The notes: generated by a model from the letters alone, not told the origin. A DNA stretch of 36,726 nt from Verrucomicrobia bacterium UBA1183 (GCA_002309885.1 DBYP01000006.1:1-36726), one strand, 5' to 3'; counted from the first letter of the stretch, positions 16,706 through 24,296 are shown. Numbers and translations: made by a program.

Positions 16706-17302
16706 ATGTTGAAAATCGGTGTTACTCAGCGTGTCGACTATATCGAATCCATCGATGAAACACGCGATGTTTTGGATCAACGTTGGACAAAACTGTTGAA
16801 GAAAAATAAGTTTATTACAATTCCGATTCCCAACACTTGCAATATTGTTGATTTTATCGATGAACTAGAGCTGGATGGTATTCTTATAAGTGGGGGTAAT
16901 GATCATAGCACGCGTACTATTTGCGAAACTGCCTGTATTGAATATTGCGTAAAGCACCCGTTGCCACTGTTTGGAATTTGCCATGGTATGCAATTCATCG
17001 GGCAATATTTTGGTTCAAAATTGGTCCATATCGACAATCACGTCGGATTTTGTCATAAGGTAACTGTAAAAAATAACGATTTTGGAATTCCTCAAGAGAG
17101 TTTCAACGTAAATTCTTTTCATAATTTTACATTAGATAAGGTCCCAAATGCGTTTTCTGTTTTGGCAAACGATAGCGATGGCTACTGTGAAGCTATGTAT
17201 CACAAACATTTACCGATCGTAACATTTATGTGGCATCCGGAACGTCCACCATTTTTGGATTGGTTTGATTCTTTTATAAAAAATTTTTATGAAAAACGTT
17301 AA
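16706..17302 (+). CDS. Class I glutamine amidotransferase, Cj1417-like (gamma-glutamyl-CDP-amidate hydrolase candidate)
   Basis: A 198-residue peptidase C26/GATase1 protein. Motifs are ILISGGNDH, the nucleophile elbow GICHGMQ with Cys92, VNSFHNF, and the His177/Glu179 dyad in MWHPERP. In Campylobacter jejuni the equivalent enzyme removes glutamate from CDP-L-glutamine to leave cytidine diphosphoramidate. The N-terminus KIGVTQRV and the small size agree with that group and not with larger amidotransferase subunits. It starts 3 bases after the kinase-like gene and overlaps the next gene by 14 bases, so the three products are probably made together. A general gamma-glutamyl hydrolase role, as in PuuD, is the alternative. 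Confidence 0.85.
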   Translation: MLKIGVTQRVDYIESIDETRDVLDQRWTKLLKKNKFITIPIPNTCNIVDFIDELELDGILISGGNDHSTRTICETACIEYCVKHPLPLFGICHGMQFIGQYFGSKLVHIDNHVGFCHKVTVKNNDFGIPQESFNVNSFHNFTLDKVPNAFSVLANDSDGYCEAMYHKHLPIVTFMWHPERPPFLDWFDSFIKNFYEKR

Positions 17303-18029
17303 AATATTTGTACTTTGCGCAGGCGAGGGGAAACGTTTGCGCCCTTATACTGAAAATAAACCCAAATGTTTGGTTCCTTATCAAGGGAAGACGTTACTTC
17401 AATATCAACTGGAAGTTTTTAAACGGTTTAATATAACCGATATTACACTTATTGGGGGATATCACAATGAAGCTTTGCCGCATCAAGATTATCCTGTTGT
17501 GGTGAACAAAGATTTTGCTACCACAAACATGCTTTATAGCTTGTTTTGTGCAGAAAAATTCATGGAAGAAAATAGCGATATTATTATAAGTTACGGCGAT
17601 ATTATCTATCATCCTTCCGTTTTTGAGGCCTTGCTCAATGCCGAGCACGCTTGTGATGTTATTACCGATGTAGATTGGCGCAAATACTGGACAAATCGTA
17701 TGGAAGATCCGCTCAAGGATGCTGAAACTTTTCGTTGGGATACTGCCACACAAAAAATCTTCGAGCTAGGTAAAAAACCCAAAACGCTCGATGATATTCA
17801 GGGGCAATATATCGGATTGTTTAAAATTTCAGCCTCGTTTATTAAAAATTTCAAACAAATGTACAAAGTATTTAAAGATGTCCATCCGAACTACAAAAAT
17901 GCGTACATGTCTGATTTTTTACAATTCCTTATTGATGAAAAACTTCCCGTTTTTGGCGTCCCTATCCATAATCATTGGGCAGAGTTTGATACGGTTAATG
18001 ACTTAAATTTGAAAGCTAGTTGGTTATAA
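17289..18029 (+). CDS. Sugar-nucleotidyltransferase-family cytidylyltransferase, Cj1416/LicC-like
   Basis: 246 residues. The N-terminal pyrophosphorylase motif is FVLCAGEGKRLRPYTENKPK, with the catalytic Lys in KPKCLVPY. The metal-binding Asp is in IIISYGDIIYH, and a second acidic site is near the C-terminal HWAEFDTVNDL. This is the LicC/phosphocholine cytidylyltransferase-like group that includes Cj1416, which makes CDP-L-glutamine from CTP and phosphoglutamine. Position directly after the amidotransferase and the glutamine-kinase-like gene favours the Cj1416 role over phosphocholine activation, since no choline transporter or Lic transferase is visible. The ATG lies inside the end of the previous gene. 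Confidence 0.85.
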   Translation: MKNVKIFVLCAGEGKRLRPYTENKPKCLVPYQGKTLLQYQLEVFKRFNITDITLIGGYHNEALPHQDYPVVVNKDFATTNMLYSLFCAEKFMEENSDIIISYGDIIYHPSVFEALLNAEHACDVITDVDWRKYWTNRMEDPLKDAETFRWDTATQKIFELGKKPKTLDDIQGQYIGLFKISASFIKNFKQMYKVFKDVHPNYKNAYMSDFLQFLIDEKLPVFGVPIHNHWAEFDTVNDLNLKASWL

Positions 18030-18069
18030 AATGGGTTATTAGTCAACTTATCTACGGAGGATAGTGGTA

Positions 18070-19272
18070 ATGTTCTGTTTGTTATTTGTGCCGGTAATTT
18101 TGTTGTTATTAATAGAAGTAGTTTTGAGAGAATATTTAGTTAAAGCAGGTTTGTTGCTCAAAGAATTTCCGCCTATAGACCGGAAAATTATTACCAAATA
18201 TAAAACATTTGATCAATATTTGGGATGGAAACCCGTTCCTACTGTTAATCATCCAGATAACACAGGTTCTTATATCGGTGTAAATAGAGGAGCTTCATAT
18301 TCTATTAATGACCGTGGGGGTAGGATGTTTGAACATTCATTCAATAGGGAGCATATAACTACGTTTGGAGACTCCTTTTGTATGTGTCGAGAAGTAAACG
18401 ACAATGAAACGATACAGTATTTTTTATCACAACTAACAGATTCTTATGTTTCAAATTACGGTGTAGGTAATTATGGTTTAGACCAGGCTGTTTTAAGGTT
18501 GGAAATTACACCATTGCCCAAGACAATAAAACATGTGTTTATGATAATTACGCCTTGGACAATAGAAAGGATTATTAGTATTTGGAAGCATTATTGTGAA
18601 CCTGGGAATGTATTGGCCGCAAAACCAAGGTTTATTTTAGAAAATGGAAATTTAAAACTTATTGAAAATTTTATAAGTATTCCTAATGATTTCTTGAAAA
18701 TAGAAAAACACAAAGATTTTTTACATCAATATGATGGGAATTTCCCATTTTTCCTAAAAAATTTGAAAGCCTGTCCGAAGACAGCCTTAGGACACTTGCT
18801 TCGCGATAAAAATTTATTAAATTATCTTTTGGCTTTCTATGAATTAAAAGCTTCCAAGGATAAAAATGTAAAAAATTTTCTCAGGAAGGCGGAACCATTT
18901 ATTGTAAAAAATTTGCAAAAAGAGAATAAATATTTACAAGCACTTTACACAAGTCAATCTTTGTTGCTAGAGGCCATATTATTACGTTTTACTCAGTTTT
19001 GTAAAAACAAAGGCTATAATCCTTATTTGGTTATGCTTCCTTCCTATTCTCATATAAGATTCATGCAAAAAAATAACAATTTATACAGAAATGAGCTGAA
19101 AAAAATATGTAAAAAAATAGACTTAGATTTCATAGATTTGTTTAATTTTTGGGATACATTTTATAAAGATGATTTAGAAAAATATTTTATTGATACTTAT
19201 GGGCATCATTCCGCATTAGGGAATAAATGTATTGCAAAAATTATTTATGAAGAAATTTTAAATAAAAAGTAA
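18070..19272 (+). CDS. Membrane-anchored SGNH-hydrolase-like protein
   Basis: About 400 residues. The N-terminus has one hydrophobic segment (FCLLFVPVILLLLIEVVL), an inner-membrane anchor. The catalytic block I is ITTFGDSFC with the Ser of GDS. The C-terminal block V is IDTYGHHSALGNKCIAKII, with His as general base. Between them are YGVGNYGLDQAV and a long helical region. Such proteins often add or remove acyl groups on exported polysaccharides, which fits the preceding glycan genes. The ATG at 18070 is preceded by GGAGGA at a good distance; the GTG at 18064 is too close to it. The coding sequence is more AT-rich than the genes around it, suggesting a different origin or relaxed selection. 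Confidence 0.75.
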   Translation: MFCLLFVPVILLLLIEVVLREYLVKAGLLLKEFPPIDRKIITKYKTFDQYLGWKPVPTVNHPDNTGSYIGVNRGASYSINDRGGRMFEHSFNREHITTFGDSFCMCREVNDNETIQYFLSQLTDSYVSNYGVGNYGLDQAVLRLEITPLPKTIKHVFMIITPWTIERIISIWKHYCEPGNVLAAKPRFILENGNLKLIENFISIPNDFLKIEKHKDFLHQYDGNFPFFLKNLKACPKTALGHLLRDKNLLNYLLAFYELKASKDKNVKNFLRKAEPFIVKNLQKENKYLQALYTSQSLLLEAILLRFTQFCKNKGYNPYLVMLPSYSHIRFMQKNNNLYRNELKKICKKIDLDFIDLFNFWDTFYKDDLEKYFIDTYGHHSALGNKCIAKIIYEEILNKK

Positions 19273-19278
19273 TTTTGA

Positions 19279-19446
19279 AGATATCTCAATGTAGTTCATC
19301 CCAATAGTAATTCATTTTATGATCCATCTGTTCGAGCTTTGTGTTTGAAACATATTTTAGAACAGCATGGAACCTTGTTCATTTACCTTCCTATCCTCAA
19401 GATACCGCTAGAGGCGCTACCTCCCATTTTATGCATAATGAATTAA
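19279..19446 (+). other. Open frame without start, possible gene remnant beside the IS5 element
   Basis: After tandem stops (TAA at 19270 and TGA at 19276) the same frame is open for about 55 codons, with protein-like composition (VVHPNSNSF, RALCLKHILEQ, LFIYLP). It ends at 19446, eleven bases before the IS5 end. It has no start codon and no recognised family. It may be the remainder of a gene cut by the insertion; chance is the alternative. Confidence 0.25.
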
Positions 19447-19855
19447 ACCTCTTGCAGAGCGTGTCTACACGAGTTGAGGTTATTAGTCTAAGCCAATCCA
19501 TAGCACAAGCAAGGTGGACGAAGGCAACAAAAGAGGAAAGTCTTTTGACGTAACGGGTTGCAATTCCGCGCCAGGAGCGCTTTAGCCGAAGGAAAGTGTT
19601 TTCAATGAAATGGCGTTTTTTGTAAAGATTTTCGTCATAGCTGCGCTGAATTTTTCGATTTTCCTTTGGAGGAATGATCGGCTGAATGCCCGAATTTTTT
19701 GCACATTCGATAATTTCGTCCGAGTCGTAGCCACGATCGGCCAACAAAACCTTGCACGGCAAATTTTGAATCAGCGGAATAGCTTCTTTACAGTCAGCTC
19801 TTGGACCATCTGTAACAATGGCTCGGACCGGCATACCAAGCGCATCCACGGCCAA
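19397..19855 (-). CDS. IS5-family transposase, C-terminal part (orfB)
   Basis: Up to 152 residues in the frame one step back from orfA. It holds the second catalytic Asp in LLADRGYDSDEI and the catalytic Glu region KKRHFIENTFLRLKRSW, which with orfA completes the DDE triad. The N-terminal HLAVDALGMPVRAIVTDG continues the family sequence exactly after the frameshift site. The frame runs about 20 codons beyond the element end at 19457, so the native stop seems to be missing. Its independent ATG at 19855 is probably not used; fusion by frameshifting is the likely mode. Confidence 0.85.
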   Translation of the reverse strand: MAVDALGMPVRAIVTDGPRADCKEAIPLIQNLPCKVLLADRGYDSDEIIECAKNSGIQPIIPPKENRKIQRSYDENLYKKRHFIENTFLRLKRSWRGIATRYVKRLSSFVAFVHLACAMDWLRLITSTRVDTLCKRFNSLCIKWEVAPLAVS

Positions 19856-20298
19856 ATGAATTTTTGTGTTGAGTCCCCTTTTGTGCGGCCCATGCCTTCG
19901 TTGCCACCCATCGCTCCTGCCGCATGCGGATGAACTTTACAATGACTTGCATCGATCATCAGCCATTCGAAGTCTGGACGCTTCGCCAATACGCTTAAAA
20001 TACGCTCCCAAACGCCCGCATCTCGCCATCGACGAAATCGCTGATGCACACTTCCCCATCTGCCAAACTCTTTCGGTAAATCTCGCCAAGGCGCACCCGT
20101 CCTCAAAATCCAAAGGACGGCATTCATAAAGCGTCGATTGTCTTTTGCAATACCGCCCCATTGTCCGCGCTGCCCCGGCAAAATTTGCGCTAAAATGCTC
20201 CACTGCTCATCTTTCAAATCATGTCTATGTAAATGTTTATTGGTCATGCCTCCATATTGTAGTGTTTTTTTGATTTATCAATCTCCTGTAGACACTAT
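19457..20298 (-). mobile_element. IS5-family insertion sequence (IS427/IS1031-like)
   Basis: About 842 bases. The ends GAGCGTGTCTACACGAGTTG (left) and the complement of CTCCTGTAGACACTATC (right) share GTGTCTACA-GAG as imperfect inverted repeats. It carries a two-frame DDE transposase on the minus strand. No clear target duplication was seen at the borders. The right border joins directly to IS30-derived sequence, so it sits in or next to an older insertion. Confidence 0.75.
19771..20247 (-). CDS. IS5-family transposase, N-terminal part (orfA)
   Basis: 158 residues. Family landmarks are LKDEQWSILAQILPGQRG, NRRFMNAVLWILRTGAPWRD, LPKEFGRWGSVHQRFRRW and the first catalytic Asp in FEWLMIDASHCKVH. 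The true family sequence ends after GMGRTKG. The residues after this (DSTQKFIWPWM) are out of frame. The slip site is AAAAGGGG at 19882-19875; re-reading one base gives GLNTKIHLAVDA, the normal continuation in orfB. This could be programmed -1 frameshifting, known in IS5 relatives, or a simple one-base deletion. Confidence 0.85.
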   Translation of the reverse strand: MTNKHLHRHDLKDEQWSILAQILPGQRGQWGGIAKDNRRFMNAVLWILRTGAPWRDLPKEFGRWGSVHQRFRRWRDAGVWERILSVLAKRPDFEWLMIDASHCKVHPHAAGAMGGNEGMGRTKGDSTQKFIWPWMRLVCRSEPLLQMVQELTVKKLFR

Positions 20299-20460
20299 CT
20301 AGGTCTAGTGTTAATTTTTCGTCGGTAATCCGCGAGGTATGCTGTGGTATAAACTGATTTGGTTTCTCTCGGGAAATACTGCCTTAACAGGTGGTTCATA
20401 TAGTTTTATTGTTGGTTCTAGTTCTACACTTTCAAAGCAATGTGCATGGGCAAAGAGGCC
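20299..20460 (-). mobile_element. Degenerate IS30 transposase fragment
   Basis: Beginning CTAGGTCTAGTGTTAATTTT, this is the complement of the C-terminal part of the IS30 transposase at about 12360-12530, with many substitutions. CGGTAATCCGCGAGGTATGC and ATACTGCC are matching blocks. It is an older copy, out of frame and without its own ends. The IS5 element borders it exactly. Confidence 0.65.
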
Positions 20461-20513
20461 AGTATATTCAAGTGGTTTGCAAAGTTTTTATGGGCAAAAA
20501 ATTTAAAAGTTTT

Positions 20514-21020
20514 TTAACCACGTTTCCTATTCAAATCAATTCGGATAGGCTTCTCGGGGAATTTTTTCTGTAAAATGTCTGGCAGGAGTTCTTCAAGGCC
20601 GACAGGGTAGATGATTTCTTGAGAATTTTGTATTGCTTCCAACGAAAACCACGCCAGTTTTTCGAGGCATTTGCTTTCCCAAGAATCCAAATGATAAAAA
20701 TTCAGGTGCTCGTTCCGGGTCCAAACCACGAAAAAATATTGCTGAATATCCCACGGCTTACCGTTTTTCTGCAGATGAACGGTACCTTCCCAGACTTGCG
20801 GTCCCAGCACTAAATCTTGAGCTCCTAAGCCGGTTTCTTCCTGCAACTCGCGGTAAACAGCTTCGGCCATGGATTCATGAGCTTCAATTTTTCCGCCGGG
20901 TAGAAACCAAAAACGTCCTGCATAGGTTCCGTCCGATGATCGCATGTTGGGATCATCAGCACAAACAAGCGCCAGCTCATTTTTAGAATTGATAAGAATG
21001 ATTCGAACAGATCGGTGCAT
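20514..21020 (-). CDS. Nudix hydrolase
   Basis: 168 residues. The Nudix box G-x5-E-x7-REU-x-EE-x-GU is perfect at residues 43-65 (GGKIEAHESMAEAVYRELQ, then EETGL), with the metal-binding glutamates at 58, 61 and 62. The N-terminus RIILINSKNELALV is the usual first strand. Such enzymes cleave nucleoside diphosphates linked to another group; the substrate is not evident. It lies 16 bases downstream of tRNA-Thr on the same strand and may be read from the tRNA promoter. No clear terminator follows. Confidence 0.9.
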   Translation of the reverse strand: MHRSVRIILINSKNELALVCADDPNMRSSDGTYAGRFWFLPGGKIEAHESMAEAVYRELQEETGLGAQDLVLGPQVWEGTVHLQKNGKPWDIQQYFFVVWTRNEHLNFYHLDSWESKCLEKLAWFSLEAIQNSQEIIYPVGLEELLPDILQKKFPEKPIRIDLNRKRG

Positions 21021-21036
21021 AAGAGGCTTTCAAGAC

Positions 21037-21111
21037 TGGAGCCGGCTGTCAGAGTTGAACTGACGACCGTCCGCTTACAAGGCGGGTGCTCTACCACTGA
21101 GCTAAGCCGGC
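21037..21111 (-). tRNA. tRNA-Thr (anticodon TGT)
   Basis: The 75-base minus-strand sequence begins GCCGGCTTAGCTCAGTGGTA and ends AGCCGGCTCCA with CCA encoded. The anticodon arm CCGCC-TTGTAAG-CGG places TGT at positions 34-36. The acceptor stem GCCGGCT/AGCCGGC pairs fully. It lies two bases after tRNA-Lys, so the pair is a single transcription unit. Confidence 0.95.
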
Positions 21112-21113
21112 CA

Positions 21114-21189
<76 letters not shown>

Positions 21190-21313
21190 CTTCAACAAAC
21201 ATTCACTAGTGTGAGGTATAAAAAATAAAATGCAAGTTTTTATGTAAAAAATATTTAATTGGATGCAAAATAACACGAATTTCGAGAACTTTTTGTCCAA
21301 TTTTTCGTATTTC

Positions 21314-21455
21314 AAGGGAATTTTTTACAAAAATCACCTTAAATCTTCAAAAACTTTTCATAATTTTGCAACAATGCAAAACGACAGGGGTGCAGGGCCT
21401 CAGATCTTCTTTTAAGAGAGATTGAGAGATTTTTTACAAAAAATTACCCTAAATC
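21314..21455 (+). repeat. Dispersed hairpin repeat, copy 5 (forward, eroded)
   Basis: It has hairpin 1 remnants (AAGGGAATTTTTTACAAAAA) and the linker CTTCAAAAACTTTTCATAAT. Hairpin 2 is shortened (TTTTGCAACAATGCAAAA), hairpin 3 decayed (GTGCAGGGCCTCAG), and hairpin 4 reads GAGAGATTTTTTACAAAAAA. It lies just past the 3' end of rnpB and upstream of the tRNA pair. Confidence 0.7.
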
Positions 21456-21474
21456 TTTGCCACAAAAAACAAGT

Positions 21475-21818
21475 GTTTTGGGTCTGTAAGCCAGATTCTG
21501 TACCTTGCGGCTGCATTTATTTATCTAACAATCGCTTGTTCTCTTTCGAGTGCGACGAACCCGAAGTTTTTGAGCGGGCAACTCAACTCCCTATTTCGTC
21601 TTGCACCAGATTGGGTTTATCCTGCCATCAACATCGCTGTTCATGCGGTGAGCTCTTACCTCGCCGTTTCACCCTTACCAAAAATTTGGCGGTTTGTTTT
21701 CTGTGACACTAGCCGTCCGAGCTTTTACCCTCGGCCCTCGCTTTCACGAGGAATCTTGCCCTGTGGTGTCCGGACTTTCCTCTCCCCGTAAACGAAGAGC
21801 AAATGCACGACCCAAAAC
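21475..21818 (-). ncRNA. rnpB: RNase P RNA
   Basis: The catalytic RNA that trims tRNA 5' ends. On the minus strand the conserved 5' core reads GAGGAAAGTCCGGAC then ACCACAGGGCAAG. The 3' core reads ACAGAATCTGGCTTACAG. AGATAAATAAATGC and GGTAAGGGTGAAACGGCGAG are further universal pieces. The ends GTTTTGGGTC and GACCCAAAAC form a perfect 10-pair P1 helix, which fixes the ends near 21818 and 21475. TGCATTT and AAATGCA fit P2. At about 344 bases it is compact, with only about 35 bases before the GAGGAAAGTCC block, so P3 is small. Confidence 0.93.
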
Positions 21819-22186
21819 ATCAATAGCAAACGTCATTCCTCGCCATAATGCAAACCTTTTATCTAGAAAAGTTTGATGAACGCCAACTACCCCTACGCAG
21901 AAGCCTGATACGCAGCCGTTGGCGGTTTTAAGCTCTAGAGCGCGTCTACGGAAGAAAAGATTATAAAAAAATAGATACCCACGGGTGTAACCCGTCGTAC
22001 TATATAGGTCACATTCTGCGACCGTTTACAGTTCCTCAGGGAGCTGACCTTCTCGAAAAAGCTTTTCCTTTCCCTCGAAGGATCTTTCGACGAACTTTGT
22101 TGCATTTTTACACAACAAAATCCGTCTCAAGCTTAATTCTCCCCACGGATGGATCTGTAGTCTTCTTCGCCTTGCGTCAGAAAAAC
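21819..22186. other. Structured gene-free region upstream of rnpB, possible ncRNA
   Basis: No protein gene is supported. Four good inverted repeats are visible: CGCCAAC/GTTGGCG (21881-21924), ACGGGT/ACCCGT (21981-21995), GGTCACA/TGCGACC with a 3-base loop (22007-22023) and TTTGTTG/CAACAAA (22096-22119). On the minus strand CCCTGAG, GAATGTG and CTTAAAAC occur in the order seen in E. coli 6S RNA, but spacing differs and no full fold was established. It may be a small RNA, the rnpB leader, or decayed insertion sequence. Confidence 0.3.
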
Positions 22187-22222
22187 TAATTTTCGTCGGT
22201 AATCCTCGCGATAGGCTGAATA
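22187..22222 (-). mobile_element. Short IS30 transposase remnant
   Basis: CTAATTTTCGTCGGTAATCC and the following TCGCGATAGGCTG match the block in the IS30 fragments at 20311 and (as complement) 12486-12515. Only about 35 bases are preserved. It ends 14 bases before the stop of the next gene. Confidence 0.5.
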
Positions 22223-22235
22223 CGATACAAGCAGT

Positions 22236-23480
22236 TTACTCGGCTGCTAACTTTAGCATACTTTTTTCTTTATGCGAAACAGTTTGTTTAGGAGTGACGT
22301 ACAAAGAGCCATCTTCGAATTGTACGACGTAACCTGCTTTTATTAATTTAATAAGATCTTTTTTCAAGAGATTTTCTTTGTATATTGAAGCTTTTGTCGG
22401 TGCCTGCTGGTCTTTGGAAGAACAAAGATCTGCTACACAAGCCGCTATATTTATCATAGGATGCTGTTCGATATAATCTATGATACGAGTCAACGCTGCC
22501 GAAAGTTTAAAATCTTCCTCAGTGCGAACTTTTCGTTTAATAGCGCACAAAAAAGAAGTGTGTGAAGGGCCTTTCCGTTTCTTGTAAAGATGAAGTCCCG
22601 CATGCCGAAATCGTGTTCTGCAAAAGCAGCCTAAGGATATAGGCGAACGGTTCTCGTCTTCTATCTTTTGATATACCTGCTTTTTTAAAAGTTCATCTTT
22701 TATATTGCCAATATCGGCGTAAGTTAAAGAAAAAGCGTTGTGATGTTTTACGGTATCTTTTATTAAATGAGGATGTTTTTGTAGATATTCTTGAGCTACT
22801 CGTGGATTATCAAAACATATTTGTGGATCTGATTTTAACCTAAAAACAACACGTTCCGATGTACCATTTTGCCACTGTTTTACCAGCAGAGGGTCATGTT
22901 CGTTTTTTATTTGTTGCAGGAAAAAATCCCAAGAATAACTTTGGGCAAGGTACTGGTTGTAATGTTCTTTTATCAAGTCATTATACAGATGATAATTGGG
23001 TGGCCCCAGCAACACATGGGTTATACCGCATCGATTTATAGAAACAAAATGCCCAGGGATAGGATTTAACGGAACAACTTCCTTTTCAAAAATATCCGCC
23101 CAATATTTCTTTATAAGATAATCGAAGGCGCCTTCTTTAGATAAAAAGGGTAAATTTTCGTTCTGTGTGCAAAAAAGTACATCAGGATTCAGCGATGTAA
23201 GAAGAATCTCAAAACGATCCTTTTTTTCTAAAAATAACTGAATAAGGGGCGTCAATCGATAGGTGATATAGCTTTTCCGCAAATAGGCGACCAAAGTATC
23301 CATGGCATGCTTATTAGGACGGATGGTTATCTCTATCTTTTTCGTTAAATCTGGCTCCACTGAGGGAAGATCTTCTCCTGAATTTGTCGTACCCTTTCTG
23401 TTAATTTTTTCTGAGTTTACCAAAGATTCTTCGAAAAGAATCTGCAAATGTTGCTCTGTACTAATTTTTTCTGTATTCAA
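22236..23480 (-). CDS. Unknown protein, possible C-terminal nucleic-acid-binding domain
   Basis: 414 residues with no family recognised. The N-terminal 50 residues are polar (Glu, Lys, Ser, Thr). A globular part follows, including GHFVSINRCGITHVLLGPPN and the segment SLGCFCRTRFRHAG with paired cysteines and basic residues. The end (LIKLIKAGYVVQFEDGSLYVT) looks like the wing of a winged helix after helices ADLCSSKDQQ and KENLLKKDLI; this is judged by pattern only. No signal peptide or membrane segment is seen. The start is uncertain: the first in-frame start is a TTG at 23480, without a good ribosome site. The gene is divergent from the carbonic-anhydrase-type gene, and IS30 debris abuts its end. 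Confidence 0.7.
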   Translation of the reverse strand: MNTEKISTEQHLQILFEESLVNSEKINRKGTTNSGEDLPSVEPDLTKKIEITIRPNKHAMDTLVAYLRKSYITYRLTPLIQLFLEKKDRFEILLTSLNPDVLFCTQNENLPFLSKEGAFDYLIKKYWADIFEKEVVPLNPIPGHFVSINRCGITHVLLGPPNYHLYNDLIKEHYNQYLAQSYSWDFFLQQIKNEHDPLLVKQWQNGTSERVVFRLKSDPQICFDNPRVAQEYLQKHPHLIKDTVKHHNAFSLTYADIGNIKDELLKKQVYQKIEDENRSPISLGCFCRTRFRHAGLHLYKKRKGPSHTSFLCAIKRKVRTEEDFKLSAALTRIIDYIEQHPMINIAACVADLCSSKDQQAPTKASIYKENLLKKDLIKLIKAGYVVQFEDGSLYVTPKQTVSHKEKSMLKLAAE

Positions 23481-23563
23481 GGGAATAAACGGAATTTTCT
23501 CTTTACTACGATTCCACAGTGTAGTAAGGTAATTTCGTTTTGTGAAGTAAATTTTGTAACTTT

Positions 23564-24070
23564 ATGAAAGATTTTGAACACGCACAGGTTTTGCCTGAAA
23601 TTGGAGAAAATACGCGGATTGCCCAACAGGCTATTGTTTCCGGACATGTTATATTAGGCAAACAATGCAGTGTCTTTCCCTATGCTGTCTTAAGAGGAGA
23701 TATAAATCGCATTGTTGTTGGAAATCAGACCAATATTCAAGAACATGTCGTCGTGCATGTTAGTTCAAATGCGGAAGTTTGTATCGGTGATAGAGTTACG
23801 ATAGGACATGGCGCTGTTGTGCATGGATGCCATGTTGCATCGCATTGCTTGATTGGCATGCACGCGACCTTATTAGACGGTGCCGTCATAGGTCATCATT
23901 GCATTATCGGAGCCAATACTCTGGTTACTCAAAATAAAACGATACCGCCGTATTCTCTCGTTCTGGGATCTCCCGGTCGAATCGTCCGAACGCTTACTCC
24001 CAACGATGTTGAGCTTATTGAAGCTAGCGCACAGGTTTATTTGGATGGTTTACCTTATTTTAATTTTTGA
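23564..24070 (+). CDS. Gamma-carbonic-anhydrase-family hexapeptide-repeat protein
   Basis: 168 residues of left-handed beta-helix repeats, for example VSGHVILG, VFPYAVLRGDINRIVVG, TNIQEHVVVHV and VTIGHGAVVHGCHV. The His residues in EHVVVH and GHGAVVHGCH occupy the zinc-ligand positions of the YrdA/PaaY-type gamma-carbonic anhydrase group. The C-terminal helix follows SLVLGSPGRIVRTLT. It may have carbonic anhydrase, thioesterase-related or structural roles; activity cannot be stated. It stands alone on this strand, divergent from the unknown gene, and a dispersed hairpin repeat follows 39 bases after its stop. Confidence 0.9.
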   Translation: MKDFEHAQVLPEIGENTRIAQQAIVSGHVILGKQCSVFPYAVLRGDINRIVVGNQTNIQEHVVVHVSSNAEVCIGDRVTIGHGAVVHGCHVASHCLIGMHATLLDGAVIGHHCIIGANTLVTQNKTIPPYSLVLGSPGRIVRTLTPNDVELIEASAQVYLDGLPYFNF

Positions 24071-24109
24071 GGAGTTTTTGTACTACTTTAACTTGCGTCG
24101 AACTATACG

Positions 24110-24257
24110 AAGGGAACTTTTTGAAAAAAGTTCCCTTAAACCCTCAAAAACTTTTGCCTTATTTTGCAACACGGTTGCAAAATGACTGAGGTGCAAGGCC
24201 GCTGCCCTACTTTTAAGGGAGAGTTTGTGGGATTTTTTACAAAAAATCCCTCAAAAA
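24110..24257 (+). repeat. Dispersed hairpin repeat, copy 6 (forward, best preserved)
   Basis: All four hairpins are present. Hairpin 1 (24110-24137): AAGGGAACTTTTTGAAAAAA then GTTCCCTT. Hairpin 2: ATTTTGCAAC-ACG-GTTGCAAAAT. Hairpin 3: a worn GCAAGGCCGCTGCCCTAC. Hairpin 4: TGGGATTTTTTACAAAAAAT then CCCTCA. It separates two convergent genes, so it can serve as a two-way terminator. Confidence 0.85.
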
Positions 24258-24296
24258 CGTAATATTTCTAGCCCATGTAGATACACGCCAGTAAAT

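Noticed and set aside
21484..21876. Open frames across the rnpB region
   Set aside because: They overlap conserved RNase P RNA sequence; no protein similarity is visible.
21881..21925. tmRNA tag-like reading ANYPYAEA followed by TGA on the plus strand
   Set aside because: There is no tRNA-like 5' or 3' end (no GGTTCGA T-arm with CCA) in the right place, and the tag does not end in the usual hydrophobic AA.
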